Assembly: GCA_001830835.1 (NCBI GenBank) | Contig: MICJ01000002.1 | Coordinates: 1 to 34,294, forward strand | DNA: 34,294 nucleotides | Direction of reading: 5' to 3' | Source of the DNA: Syntrophobacterales bacterium GWC2_56_13 | Lineage (GTDB): Bacteria; Desulfobacterota; Syntrophia; Syntrophales; UBA5619 | In this document: positions 1 through 6,797 of the stretch, piece after piece | Position numbering within the stretch: the stretch's first letter is position 1 | How the letters are laid out: each line of letters opens with the position of its first letter | Program-made: the position numbers and the translations under genes | Notes under the pieces: model-generated | What the model was told of the DNA's origin: nothing | Databases searched by the model: none | Seen by the model: only the letters and a program-made list of their open reading frames with translations

Positions 1-2
1 GC

Positions 3-779
3 GGGGAGGCGGAGTATCGCCAGATACGATCGGATGGTTCTCTGCACTGGATGCACGACCGGTGGATCATAATCACGGACGAGACGGGAAATCCTGTGAT
101 TATCGAGGGCATCGTGCGGGACAACACCGAGCACAAGCGGACGGAAGAGGATCTTAAGGAATCCGTGGAGCATTTGCGCCGGGCCATTCATACGACGATC
201 CAGGTGTTGGTCTTGGCCGTGGAGACGAAGGATCCCTACACGGCGGGGCATCAGAAGCGGACCGCGAATCTGGCCCGGGCCATGGCCGCGGAGATGAACC
301 TCCCTCCGGAGAAGATTGAAGGTCTCCGGATGGCCGGGGTCATTCATGATATCGGGAAGATCTCCATTCCTTCGGAGATTTTGAGCAAACCGAAGAAACT
401 GCCCGCAATGGAGTATTCCTTGATCAAAGAGCACGCCAGGTATGGCTATGAAATCCTGAAGGACGTGGAATCTCCCTGGCCTTTGGCGGATATAGTCCAT
501 CAGCATCATGAACGGATCGATGGTTCCGGTTATCCCCGAGGGCTCAAAGGGGAGGAGATTCTCATCGAGGCCCGCATCCTGGCCGTTGCCGACGTCGTAG
601 AAGCTATGGCGTCTCACCGTCCTTATCGACCGGCTCTGGGAATGGGCGCTGCTTTGGAGGAAATTGAGAAGAACAGAGGCATCCTGTACGATCCGGCTGC
701 GGTAGAAACTTGCCTGAGGCTGATCAGGGAGAAGGGCTTTCAACTTGAGGCGGATGCCAATCACACAGTTAAAACCTGA
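3..779 (+). CDS. PAS/HD-GYP domain protein, 5' truncated by window edge
   Basis: This is the C-terminal part of a signalling protein, probably a cyclic-di-GMP phosphodiesterase. The frame stays open from base 3 through the ATG at 51, and the residues before that ATG read like the end of a PAS/PAC sensor domain (EYRQIRSDGSLHWMHDRW, then IVRDNTEHKRTEEDL). The true start therefore lies upstream of the window. Counting from the ATG at 51, an HD-GYP domain follows: HDIGK near residues 99-103 holds the HD metal ligands, and HHERIDGSGYP near 152-162 is the GYP signature. HD-GYP proteins of this layout hydrolyse c-di-GMP in the cytoplasm under control of the attached sensor. I infer that activity from the intact motifs; the signal is unknown. 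Confidence 0.9.
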   Translation, partial: GEAEYRQIRSDGSLHWMHDRWIIITDETGNPVIIEGIVRDNTEHKRTEEDLKESVEHLRRAIHTTIQVLVLAVETKDPYTAGHQKRTANLARAMAAEMNLPPEKIEGLRMAGVIHDIGKISIPSEILSKPKKLPAMEYSLIKEHARYGYEILKDVESPWPLADIVHQHHERIDGSGYPRGLKGEEILIEARILAVADVVEAMASHRPYRPALGMGAALEEIEKNRGILYDPAAVETCLRLIREKGFQLEADANHTVKT

Positions 780-812
780 TTTCAGACGCCTTATTGATAG
801 CGATGAATCCTG

Positions 813-840
813 TTGACATATTTTCCAAAGTGGGTACAAT
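813..840 (+). promoter_or_regulatory. Strong sigma70-type promoter for tRNA-Arg
   Basis: A perfect -35 TTGACA (813-818) and a near-perfect -10 TACAAT (835-840) are separated by 16 bp. The expected start is near 847, which gives a leader of about 100 nt before the mature tRNA. No other gene lies downstream before the tRNA, so this is assigned to it. Confidence 0.75.
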
Positions 841-893
841 GGCCGCCCGTCGTCAAGAAGGCATCCCGGGAACGATTACTGTTAGGAAGGGAC

Positions 894-940
894 CTCAGGA
901 AGCGACTGCTGCCCCGCCGGGGTGGGTCGTAAGAACTGAG
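894..940 (+). other. Structured leader element upstream of tRNA-Arg
   Basis: Three nested complementary segments can stack into one extended hairpin: CTCAG (894-898) with CTGAG (936-940), CGAC (903-906) with GTCG (926-929), and CCCC (912-915) with GGGG (919-922) around a 3-nt loop. It lies in the transcribed leader between the promoter and the mature tRNA 5' end at 948. It could be a processing determinant for the precursor tRNA, or a small independent RNA. I do not recognise it as a known riboswitch or ncRNA family. Confidence 0.4.
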
Positions 941-947
941 TAAATAC

Positions 948-1024
948 GCGCCCATGGCTCAGCTGGATAGAGCGTCAGACTACGAATCTGAATGTCGGAG
1001 GTTCGAATCCTCCTGGGCGCGCCA
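948..1024 (+). tRNA. tRNA-Arg (anticodon ACG)
   Basis: A complete cloverleaf of 77 nt including an encoded CCA end. The acceptor stem is GCGCCCA (948-954) with TGGGCGC before the discriminator G at 1021. The D stem starts GCTC, the anticodon stem is TCAGA/TCTGA, the loop CTACGAA carries the anticodon ACG at 982-984, and the T arm contains GGTTCGAATCC. The ACG anticodon is normally edited to ICG and reads CGU, CGC and CGA. It is a single-gene unit with its own promoter and terminator. tRNA-Arg genes are common integration targets, which matters because the next gene is compositionally atypical. Confidence 0.97.
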
Positions 1025-1031
1025 ATAAAAA

Positions 1032-1070
1032 CAAGGGGTTATCCATTTACGGTTAGCCCCTTGCTTTTTT
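1032..1070 (+). terminator. Rho-independent terminator after tRNA-Arg
   Basis: The inverted repeat CAAGGGG (1032-1038) / CCCCTTG (1057-1063), extended by weaker inner pairs, is followed by CTTTTTT. It begins 8 nt after the CCA end. Confidence 0.85.
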
Positions 1071-1135
1071 ATGCTGCTCTGTATGGGCAATGTGGAGAAA
1101 CCGGTCTACTCGACTCAAAAAAGGAGAAACTTATA

Positions 1136-2011
1136 ATGATAGAAAGTTTAAATCGGTTTTGGCAAGTTTCAGTTTATGATCAGAAAAATGGTATGTCGGA
1201 ATCTCGTACCCACTATCTTGATCCATGGTGCGAAATGATGACGAGTATTTTTATCAGCAATTCAGATTACAAGGTAGAAGGCCCCACAATAGAAGGCGCG
1301 ACAATAGAAGTAATGCGTAACTTTTTGGGTAAGGAAAATAATTGCAAAAAAAGCCTGGATAGCTTAATAGGAACGTGTGCATATAAAGGAGTAGCAAAAA
1401 GAGTTTTACAAGCGACTGCCGGGGGCGACACTGGGTTATGGGCGGGGATGTTGCTGGAAGGAGTTAAGGCGTTAAGACAATCGAGACTGTTTGTTTGGGA
1501 AAGGGAAGGGTTCGATTTCACGCCTTACTTACCATTAATTGAAAATGATTTTCGTGATAGCTGTATCCGCTTTAGTACGCCTGAAGGCATGCAAAGCATA
1601 CTTAATCTAAGCCATCTGCTGGAACATACCAGAGGGGATTTGCTGTTTTCCCGGTACCAGTACTGCTTTTTGCAAAGTCAAAATCTTAGACAATTGGTCA
1701 CAGTGGGATTAGCCGACTCCTTTCACGAAATGACATTGAATCTTGAGCTAATAGATACAAAGATCACTTCCAGCAGTACAAAAATAATCAGAGCGCCGCA
1801 AGAGATTTGCTTTGAAGCGGAACATAAGGGCAATAACCTTAAAGGTAAAAAACTTTCAGCAGTGGCTGCAAATGAATGGGCAAGGGAATTGCGGGGATCT
1901 GATAGCTGTACCCACCTGGCTGATTTAGCAAGGGAGGCAGCAAGTTCTCTTAATTATTGGTATATTCAGAAAAAAAACAACAGCGTTCATCAGAATTTTC
2001 TGGTGGCATAA
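1136..2011 (+). CDS. Orphan protein with two DUF2889-like halves
   Basis: The function is unknown. The ORF track starts this gene inside the tRNA at 992, which is implausible; the ATG at 1136 is preceded by AGGAG (1122-1126) at good spacing and gives 291 residues. The C-terminal half (about 172-275) has the layout I associate with DUF2889: ADSFHEMTLNLEL, then IIRAPQEIC, then a closing GSDSCTHLADL segment. The N-terminal half (about 22-115) repeats this order in degenerate form: LDPWCEMMTSIFI, a spacer, DSLIGTCAYKG, then GGDTGLWAGMLLEGV. The protein therefore looks like a diverged internal duplication. It has no signal peptide or membrane segment. The gene is visibly richer in A/T than its neighbours and sits directly after a tRNA, which suggests horizontal acquisition. 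The family link comes from remembered motif order, not from a search. Confidence 0.75.
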   Translation: MIESLNRFWQVSVYDQKNGMSESRTHYLDPWCEMMTSIFISNSDYKVEGPTIEGATIEVMRNFLGKENNCKKSLDSLIGTCAYKGVAKRVLQATAGGDTGLWAGMLLEGVKALRQSRLFVWEREGFDFTPYLPLIENDFRDSCIRFSTPEGMQSILNLSHLLEHTRGDLLFSRYQYCFLQSQNLRQLVTVGLADSFHEMTLNLELIDTKITSSSTKIIRAPQEICFEAEHKGNNLKGKKLSAVAANEWARELRGSDSCTHLADLAREAASSLNYWYIQKKNNSVHQNFLVA

Positions 2012-2035
2012 AATAAATCGAATGCCGTTCAATAA

Positions 2036-2878
2036 TCATTGGCCGCTTTCAGGGTGTACAGGCAGGGGGCCGTTGGGGATCACATCTTCGGGCATGACCT
2101 CCACGTACTCTCCCCGGATCATCTTCATCTGTGTCAGGATGGCAGGGATCACCTTGGCTTCCGTGGAGCGGATGGCTTCTTCGATCGTCATGAACCCGCT
2201 CACCTCGACCAGGTTCACGATCGTCGGAAGAACCATGCCGAATTTACCCTGCTTGCACTGTTCAAGGGCATCCTTTGGTCTGATCCAGACATGCCCTGTC
2301 AGCTCCAGGCCATCGTGCATTCCTTCCTGGTCAGCCGGGGCTTCCGCCAAAAAAAAGCGAACGTCATAACGGTAGGGAAGCGGCTCCGGCGTGATCCAAT
2401 GAGAAAAATAATGAAGGTGATCGGTCGCCAGTGTCAACCTCTCCTGTTCCAATATGTCCAGAAAGCCGATCCGGCCCTCGATGAGGGCGCGGCGGTAGGC
2501 GCTGTATTGGGCTTTTTGTACTTCCGAATCGATGGAAACGAGGGACCCGTCCCTTTCATAAGCCAGGAGCAGTCCAACTTCCTCGAAGGTCTCGCGAATT
2601 CCTGCAATCCAGGCGCCGATAGCTTTCTCAGGCGGTAAGATATCGCGAATCAGGCTTCGAGCCCTTGCCTGATTCAGGCCCCGACAGAATCGTTCCACCT
2701 CCGGCGCGTAATCCTCCTCGTCCAGGCACCCGCCGGGAAAGACGTAGCAGTCCGGCGCAAAAATGCTGCCGGGGTGCCGTAAAACCATGAGCACCTCGAA
2801 GTCCCGTCCGGATGAATCGCACGGCCTGCGAAGGATCATGACCGTGGCGGCGTCTCTGGATATTGTGACCATAGTCAT
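2036..2878 (-). CDS. Nudix hydrolase, NUDT8/NUDT19-like
   Basis: A cytoplasmic Nudix-superfamily pyrophosphatase of 280 residues; the substrate is not determinable. The Nudix box is split: PGGCLDEED near residues 48-56 supplies the leading glycine part, and IRETFEEVGLLL near 94-105 supplies the REUxEExGU catalytic helix that binds magnesium. The roughly 40-residue insertion between them is typical of NUDT19-type enzymes, some of which cleave CoA derivatives. The track starts at a GTG at 2890; I prefer the ATG at 2878, which has GGGAG about 11 nt upstream, and another ATG lies at 2872. The gene converges with the orphan gene across 24 bp and may be read from the same direction as the cold-shock gene upstream. 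Confidence 0.8.
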   Translation of the reverse strand: MTMVTISRDAATVMILRRPCDSSGRDFEVLMVLRHPGSIFAPDCYVFPGGCLDEEDYAPEVERFCRGLNQARARSLIRDILPPEKAIGAWIAGIRETFEEVGLLLAYERDGSLVSIDSEVQKAQYSAYRRALIEGRIGFLDILEQERLTLATDHLHYFSHWITPEPLPYRYDVRFFLAEAPADQEGMHDGLELTGHVWIRPKDALEQCKQGKFGMVLPTIVNLVEVSGFMTIEEAIRSTEAKVIPAILTQMKMIRGEYVEVMPEDVIPNGPLPVHPESGQ

Positions 2879-2947
2879 AAAAAGAGGCACTCCCGCACCA
2901 TGCTGCTCATGGGCTGGAATGCCTCTTAAATTGGTTGGCAGATCCGC

Positions 2948-3148
2948 TTAGATCGCTTTTACGTTTTCCGCTGCCGGACCTTTGGGTCCCTGCACAACAT
3001 CGAAACTGACGCGCTGACCTTCGGCCAACGTCTTGAAGCCAGTCGCCTGAATGGCGCTGTGATGAACGAACACATCCCCGCCGTCATCCTTCTCGATGAA
3101 CCCGAAGCCTTTCTGCTCATTGAACCACTTCACTTTACCTTCTGACAT
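2948..3148 (-). CDS. Cold-shock domain protein, CspA family
   Basis: A 66-residue single-stranded nucleic acid-binding protein that melts RNA secondary structure, as is usual for CspA-family RNA chaperones. Both RNA-binding motifs are intact: KGFGFI (RNP1) and VFVHHSAI (RNP2). The length equals a single cold-shock domain. The track begins three codons upstream at 3157, but the GGAGG at that ATG would have no spacer, while the ATG at 3148 has GGAGG nine bases upstream. I chose 3148. A leader of about 135 nt separates it from the predicted promoter, as in many cold-inducible csp mRNAs, although constitutive paralogues also exist. Confidence 0.93.
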   Translation of the reverse strand: MSEGKVKWFNEQKGFGFIEKDDGGDVFVHHSAIQATGFKTLAEGQRVSFDVVQGPKGPAAENVKAI

Positions 3149-3286
3149 CGCTTGCATCCTCCTTTCATAAATTTTTCCTAAGTCGGATTTCCACCATGCC
3201 AGAAAGAAAAATCCACCGAAACTCTTAAAGCTTGATGGGCACCTTCAGCACTGCAAAATGTCTTAATCCAAACTTATGTTGATGGG

Positions 3287-3315
3287 ACTTTATTCTGCCA
3301 TCTGTTGAAAGTCAA
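3287..3315 (-). promoter_or_regulatory. Candidate promoter of cold-shock gene
   Basis: On the minus strand TTGACT (3315-3310) is followed after 17 bp by TAAAGT (3292-3287). This predicts a start near 3281 and a long 5' untranslated region of about 135 nt. The -10 match is only moderate. Confidence 0.45.
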
Positions 3316-3351
3316 GGATTTATTCGCAGCCGCAGGACCTGGTAAAAATAG

Positions 3352-3380
3352 GTGAAAATCCGGTCGATTTATCCTATAAT
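3352..3380 (+). promoter_or_regulatory. Candidate promoter of HD/yjbQ pair
   Basis: A perfect TATAAT (3375-3380) lies about 30 nt before the start codon of the HD-domain gene. The -35 region (near 3352, GTGAAA) is poor. The short predicted leader fits an ordinary housekeeping promoter. Confidence 0.45.
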
Positions 3381-3409
3381 GCTATCGTTTATCCAGAAAC
3401 GGAGAATCC

Positions 3410-4195
3410 ATGCCGGAGAGTGAGAGGAAGGTGAGACGATTGCCGGATCAGGAATACCGTCGGGCCATCGATCTTTCCCGGAAGATCGCCTTTGAGATCG
3501 GGACGCCCCGTTTCTACCGCGAAAGGGAAAGGGAGGCGGCTCTTTCCCGAAAACTGTTCGCCGCTGAACCGCTCGTCGCGTCAGCGCTCCGGATCGTCGA
3601 AGATCGGGGCGATTGTCTCGGTCATGGACTCTCCCACGTTCAAAAGGTGGCCGCCGATGTCGGCGCCCTGATCCTCATCGAGGAGGGGAGGCCTGACGCC
3701 CGCGTCCGGAGGCGGGTCCTCCTCGCCCACCTGGCCGGCCTTCTCCACGATATCCGGCGAACGGAGAAGGACCATGCCGAACGGGGGGCGCAAGAGGCGG
3801 AAAAGATCCTGCTGTCGTTTCCGCTCCGGGAGGACGAACGTGACGGCATTACCGGCGCAATCCGCAACCATGAAGCCTTCCGGCCCTGCCGGACCGCCGC
3901 CGGACCCGCAGCGCAGCTCCTCTCCGACGCCCTCTACGATGCGGACAAGTTCCGCTGGGGACCGGACAACTTCACGGAAACCATTTGGGCCATGATCATT
4001 CCCCGCAGAATACCGCTGCAGACCCTCCTGCCCCGGTTTCTCACGGGACTCGAGGGAATCCGAAAGATCCGGGAGAGCTTCCGGACGGCGACGGGTCGCG
4101 AATACGGACCCGACTTCATCGACCGCGGACTGGAGATTGGTCTGCGGCTCCATGAGGCATTAATCAAAGACGGATTCAAAGGAGAAAAGCAATGA
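3410..4195 (+). CDS. HD-domain metal-dependent phosphohydrolase
   Basis: A 261-residue cytoplasmic protein of the HD superfamily. The metal-site order is visible: HGLSH (72-76), LLHD with the HD pair at 113-114, NHE around 153-155, and DALYDADKFRWG around 173-184 supplying a late aspartate. Proteins of this layout hydrolyse phosphate esters or nucleotides; nothing here identifies the substrate. The ATG at 3410 has GGAG 5 nt upstream. The stop codon overlaps the ATG of the yjbQ-type gene, so the two are translationally coupled and probably act together. About the first 50 residues are arginine- and glutamate-rich and match nothing I recognise. Confidence 0.8.
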   Translation: MPESERKVRRLPDQEYRRAIDLSRKIAFEIGTPRFYREREREAALSRKLFAAEPLVASALRIVEDRGDCLGHGLSHVQKVAADVGALILIEEGRPDARVRRRVLLAHLAGLLHDIRRTEKDHAERGAQEAEKILLSFPLREDERDGITGAIRNHEAFRPCRTAAGPAAQLLSDALYDADKFRWGPDNFTETIWAMIIPRRIPLQTLLPRFLTGLEGIRKIRESFRTATGREYGPDFIDRGLEIGLRLHEALIKDGFKGEKQ

Positions 4196-4587
4196 CGTCA
4201 TTCACCATCAGGACGACGGCCAGAGTCGAAATGATCGACATCACGGATCGCGTCGCGGCCGCGGTCAGTGAAAGCGGGGTCAAAAACGGGTTCTGCCGTG
4301 TTTTCATCCCCCACACGACTGCGGCAGTCACGATCAATGAAAACGCCGATCCGGACGTCCCGCGGGATATCCTTGCGGCGCTGGACCGGATCGTACCGCT
4401 TTCCGACCGCTACCGGCATGCGGAGGGCAACGCCGCCGCCCATATCAAGGCCTCCCTTTTCGGGGCGTCCCAGACGGTCTTCATCGAGAGCGGCAGGCTG
4501 GCCCTAGGAACATGGCAATCGCTTTTCTTCTGTGAATTCGACGGTCCGAGAACGAGAAAGGCGTTGATTCAACTGACCGCCTGCTGA
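4192..4587 (+). CDS. YjbQ family protein (UPF0047)
   Basis: A complete 131-residue member of the YjbQ/UPF0047 family, annotated in databases as secondary thiamine-phosphate synthase because some members show that weak activity; the physiological role is not settled. Diagnostic segments are present: PHTTAAVTINENADPDV (40-56), HAEGNAAAHIKASLFG (76-91), and LGTWQ followed by FFCEFDGPR (105-120). The conserved histidines form the family's metal and phosphate site. Its ATG overlaps the stop of the HD-domain gene. The ORF ends about 40 bp before a hairpin shared with the convergent Hsp20 genes. Confidence 0.93.
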   Translation: MTSFTIRTTARVEMIDITDRVAAAVSESGVKNGFCRVFIPHTTAAVTINENADPDVPRDILAALDRIVPLSDRYRHAEGNAAAHIKASLFGASQTVFIESGRLALGTWQSLFFCEFDGPRTRKALIQLTAC

Positions 4588-4620
4588 AAAAACGGCTCTG
4601 TAAAAAAGGCCACATAGAGA

Positions 4621-4652
4621 ATCAAAAACCCCCGGAGGGGAGCCCCCGGGGG
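4621..4652 (-). terminator. Rho-independent terminator of Hsp20 operon
   Basis: The inverted repeat CCCCCGG (4629-4635) / CCGGGGG (4646-4652) is followed, on the minus strand, by TTTTTGATT. It lies just past the stop of the second Hsp20 gene. No T-run follows it on the plus strand, so it serves mainly the minus-strand operon. Confidence 0.75.
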
Positions 4653-4665
4653 ATAAAACGCCCGG

Positions 4666-5067
4666 CTATTCAGTCCGGACGGCGATCTTCTTCACCTTGG
4701 CCTGCGGGGCCTTGTGCAGGGCGATCTTCAGAACGCCGTTTTTCACGACTGCCTCGATCCGCTCGCGATCGATCTCATCGGAAACGGTAAACGCCCGCTC
4801 ATAATCGCCGACGTCGTATTCCGCATAGGCGATGTTGCGCCTGGGCAACGCCTGGGGCTCTACCGCCCCCGTAATCGTGAGGACGTTTTTCTCCAGGATC
4901 ACCTCGACCGACTTTTCATCCACACCGGGCATATCGGCGAACATCACCATCGCCTCCCCGGTTTCGATGATATCCACCTTCGGCACGTAAACCCGCCGGT
5001 TTCTCATCCGCTCCGTTTCCACCGGCGTCTGAGCCGGTTTCTTTTCATATTCACTCTTGCTGTCCAT
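4666..5067 (-). CDS. Hsp20 small heat-shock protein (second of pair)
   Basis: A 133-residue alpha-crystallin-type chaperone that binds unfolding proteins and holds them for refolding by ATP-dependent chaperones. The alpha-crystallin domain spans about residues 28-125, with VDIIETGEAMVMFADMPGV at its start and NGVLKIALHK near its end. The N-terminal arm is short and charged. The track's 5088 start is a GTG overlapping the upstream gene; the ATG at 5067 has GGGGG 7 nt upstream and leaves a 12-bp gap, so I use it. It is co-transcribed with the preceding Hsp20 gene. It lacks an obvious C-terminal I-x-I motif (it ends KKIAVRTE, where IAV is the nearest match), which may affect oligomer assembly. 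Confidence 0.9.
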   Translation of the reverse strand: MDSKSEYEKKPAQTPVETERMRNRRVYVPKVDIIETGEAMVMFADMPGVDEKSVEVILEKNVLTITGAVEPQALPRRNIAYAEYDVGDYERAFTVSDEIDRERIEAVVKNGVLKIALHKAPQAKVKKIAVRTE

Positions 5068-5078
5068 GATTCTACCCC

Positions 5079-5522
5079 CTATTCGCACTTGACCGAGATC
5101 TTCCTCGGCTTGTCCGCTTCCGCACGCGGCAGGGTGATCCGGAGGATGCCCCTGTCGTACTTCGCCTCGACCTTTCCCGCCTCCACATGAAAGGGGAGCT
5201 GGAGGCTCCGGGAGAACCGCCCGTGGTTGCGCTCCTGACGATGATAGCTCTCCCCCTCCTTGAGTGTCTCCGCCTCACGCAAACCGCTGATGGTCAGAGC
5301 ATCGCCCACCACGGAAATGTCAACCACGCATGGATCCACACCGGGCAATTCGGCAGTCACCACCGTGTCGCTCTCCCCCACCCAGACATTCACCGGGGGC
5401 ACTTCCTGTGTCAGGGGCTGTCCCAGCCCGGAAAAGATCCTGTTCATCTCCCGCTGCACACGCTGCATCTCCCGCAGGGGATCAGCCATTGCGCCAAATC
5501 TCCATAATCCTGGTCCAAACAT
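5079..5522 (-). CDS. Hsp20 small heat-shock protein (first of pair)
   Basis: A 147-residue alpha-crystallin-domain chaperone. The N-terminal arm (MFGPGLWRFGAMADPLREMQ) resembles other bacterial class A Hsp20 proteins, and the crystallin domain runs from about residue 43 (VNVWVGESDTVVTAELPGV) to RGILRITLPRAE. The C terminus, PRKISVKCE, carries the I-x-V version of the I-x-I anchor. The strong GGGAGGAG is 6 nt before the ATG. It is first in a two-gene operon behind a leader of about 125 nt and a good promoter. Two unlike Hsp20 proteins in tandem often form mixed oligomers; that they do so here is inference. Confidence 0.92.
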   Translation of the reverse strand: MFGPGLWRFGAMADPLREMQRVQREMNRIFSGLGQPLTQEVPPVNVWVGESDTVVTAELPGVDPCVVDISVVGDALTISGLREAETLKEGESYHRQERNHGRFSRSLQLPFHVEAGKVEAKYDRGILRITLPRAEADKPRKISVKCE

Positions 5523-5653
5523 ATCTTTCTCCTCCCAAGCAGTGTTTATAAGATTTTTCTATAACCGGACGCTCTGAACGTGATCGCCGCAAGGAATAAA
5601 TTGTGCTCAGCGCAACAAACCAATATCGTTCAGTTAGTACCGATTTCGGGCCT

Positions 5654-5681
5654 AATATAGGCACCAACTTGCAGTTGTCAA
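5654..5681 (-). promoter_or_regulatory. Promoter of Hsp20 operon with embedded inverted repeat
   Basis: On the minus strand TTGACA (5681-5676) and TATATT (5659-5654) are separated by 16 bp. An inverted repeat CAACT-TGC-AGTTG (5665-5677) lies in the spacer and touches the -35, so it may be a repressor site. It is not the CIRCE element. The extended -35 CTTGACAA also partly resembles an RpoH (sigma32) site, but the -10 is sigma70-like. The predicted start near 5647 leaves a leader of about 125 nt. Confidence 0.6.
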
Positions 5682-5799
5682 GATCGGGCATCGATGGGAA
5701 AAAAGATGGGCTTCTTTTTCGCAAAGCGGATGTCAACCCCTTCCTGAGGGGGAGAGAAAAACGAGATGTTTTCCGTGAAAGTAGGTGCGGAGTTTGATT

Positions 5800-6597
5800 C
5801 TATTGGGCGTCGAGGGGATCAGTTTTTGTAATGATGCCGACCATCTCCTCGTGGATGAGGCCGTTGGAGGCAAGGATGTGCGGAGAGAAGAGGCCATAAG
5901 GACCGCCACAGAGATCCGTTACGACGCCGCCGGCCTCGGAGACAAGAAGCCATCCGGCCGCGGTGTCCCAGGGCATGAGCTTCAGTTCCCAGAGTCCGTC
6001 GAAGCGGCCCGCCGCCACGTAGGCCAGATCGAGAGCGGCGGAACCGGCCCGGCGGATCGCTTGGGCATTCATGGCCATCGCCTTAAAGTAATTCATGTTG
6101 TTATTTCTATCCTCCCGGATGTCGTAGGGGAAGCCGGTTGCGAGAAGCCCTTCTTTGAGATTCGCCGTTCGGGAAACGGCAAGACGCAGGCCATTCAGGA
6201 AGGCCCCCTCTCCCTTTTCAGCCGTGAATAACTCCTCCGCCAACGGGTTATAGACGGCGCCGAGGCAAATCACCCCCTCCACCTCCAAGGCAATGGAGAC
6301 GCAGAAGACCGGATAGCCGTGGGCATAGTTCGTCGTCCCGTCGAGCGGATCGACGATCCACCGAAAGTCTGAGCCGTTCGCGGTCTCGGGGGATTCCTCC
6401 GTCAGGATGTCATGGCCGGGAAACGCGTTGCGGATCCTCTCCATGATCAGCGCCTCGGAGAGCTGGTCCGCCTCCGTGACCAGGTTGATCTCCCCTTTGT
6501 AATGGACGATATGGCGGTTGTGGAACCTCTCCCGGAGGAGAGTTCCCGCCTCGCTGGCTACAGTCTCGATGAACTGCCGGTAATTGTTCATAGTCAT
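5800..6597 (-). CDS. Inositol monophosphatase family phosphatase (SuhB-like)
   Basis: A cytoplasmic magnesium-dependent sugar/polyol phosphatase of the IMPase family, 265 residues. Motif 1 is WIVDPLDGTTNYAHG (80-94), which holds the metal-binding aspartates, with LTEESPE (65-71) upstream supplying the glutamates; motif 2 near the C terminus is WDTAAGWLLVSEAGG. The family includes inositol-1-phosphatase (SuhB) and related sugar phosphatases; the substrate cannot be told from sequence. The track begins at 6639, but those 14 residues lie across the divergent promoter region and are not conserved-looking. I prefer the ATG at 6597; a second in-frame ATG is at 6591. No strong ribosome-binding site marks either. 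It diverges from the RodZ-like gene. Confidence 0.9.
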   Translation of the reverse strand: MTMNNYRQFIETVASEAGTLLRERFHNRHIVHYKGEINLVTEADQLSEALIMERIRNAFPGHDILTEESPETANGSDFRWIVDPLDGTTNYAHGYPVFCVSIALEVEGVICLGAVYNPLAEELFTAEKGEGAFLNGLRLAVSRTANLKEGLLATGFPYDIREDRNNNMNYFKAMAMNAQAIRRAGSAALDLAYVAAGRFDGLWELKLMPWDTAAGWLLVSEAGGVVTDLCGGPYGLFSPHILASNGLIHEEMVGIITKTDPLDAQ

Positions 6598-6797
6598 ATT
6601 CACACCATGTGAGAGTGTGGAGCGACCATACCAGCACAAAAGCGGATAAAAAACCAGGAGAAATTGACCATACCTGCCGGGCGCGCCGTCATCTCTGCTG
6701 CTCTCGTAAAAAAGTCGGTAAAGCCGTCATCTTTCTATTGCGCGATCGGAAGAATGGTGCTAATCGTATCCGTAACTTACATGGGAACGTGAATACA

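Noticed and set aside
992-1135. N-terminal extension of the orphan gene as given in the ORF track
   Set aside because: It begins inside the tRNA-Arg and runs through the terminator; the ATG at 1136 has a proper ribosome-binding site.
5654-5681. CIRCE element for HrcA at the Hsp20 promoter
   Set aside because: The repeat CAACT-TGC-AGTTG does not match the CIRCE consensus TTAGCACTC-N9-GAGTGCTAA.
5482-5736. 84-residue minus-strand ORF in the Hsp20 leader
   Set aside because: It spans the promoter and leader, overlaps the Hsp20 start and has no recognisable sequence.
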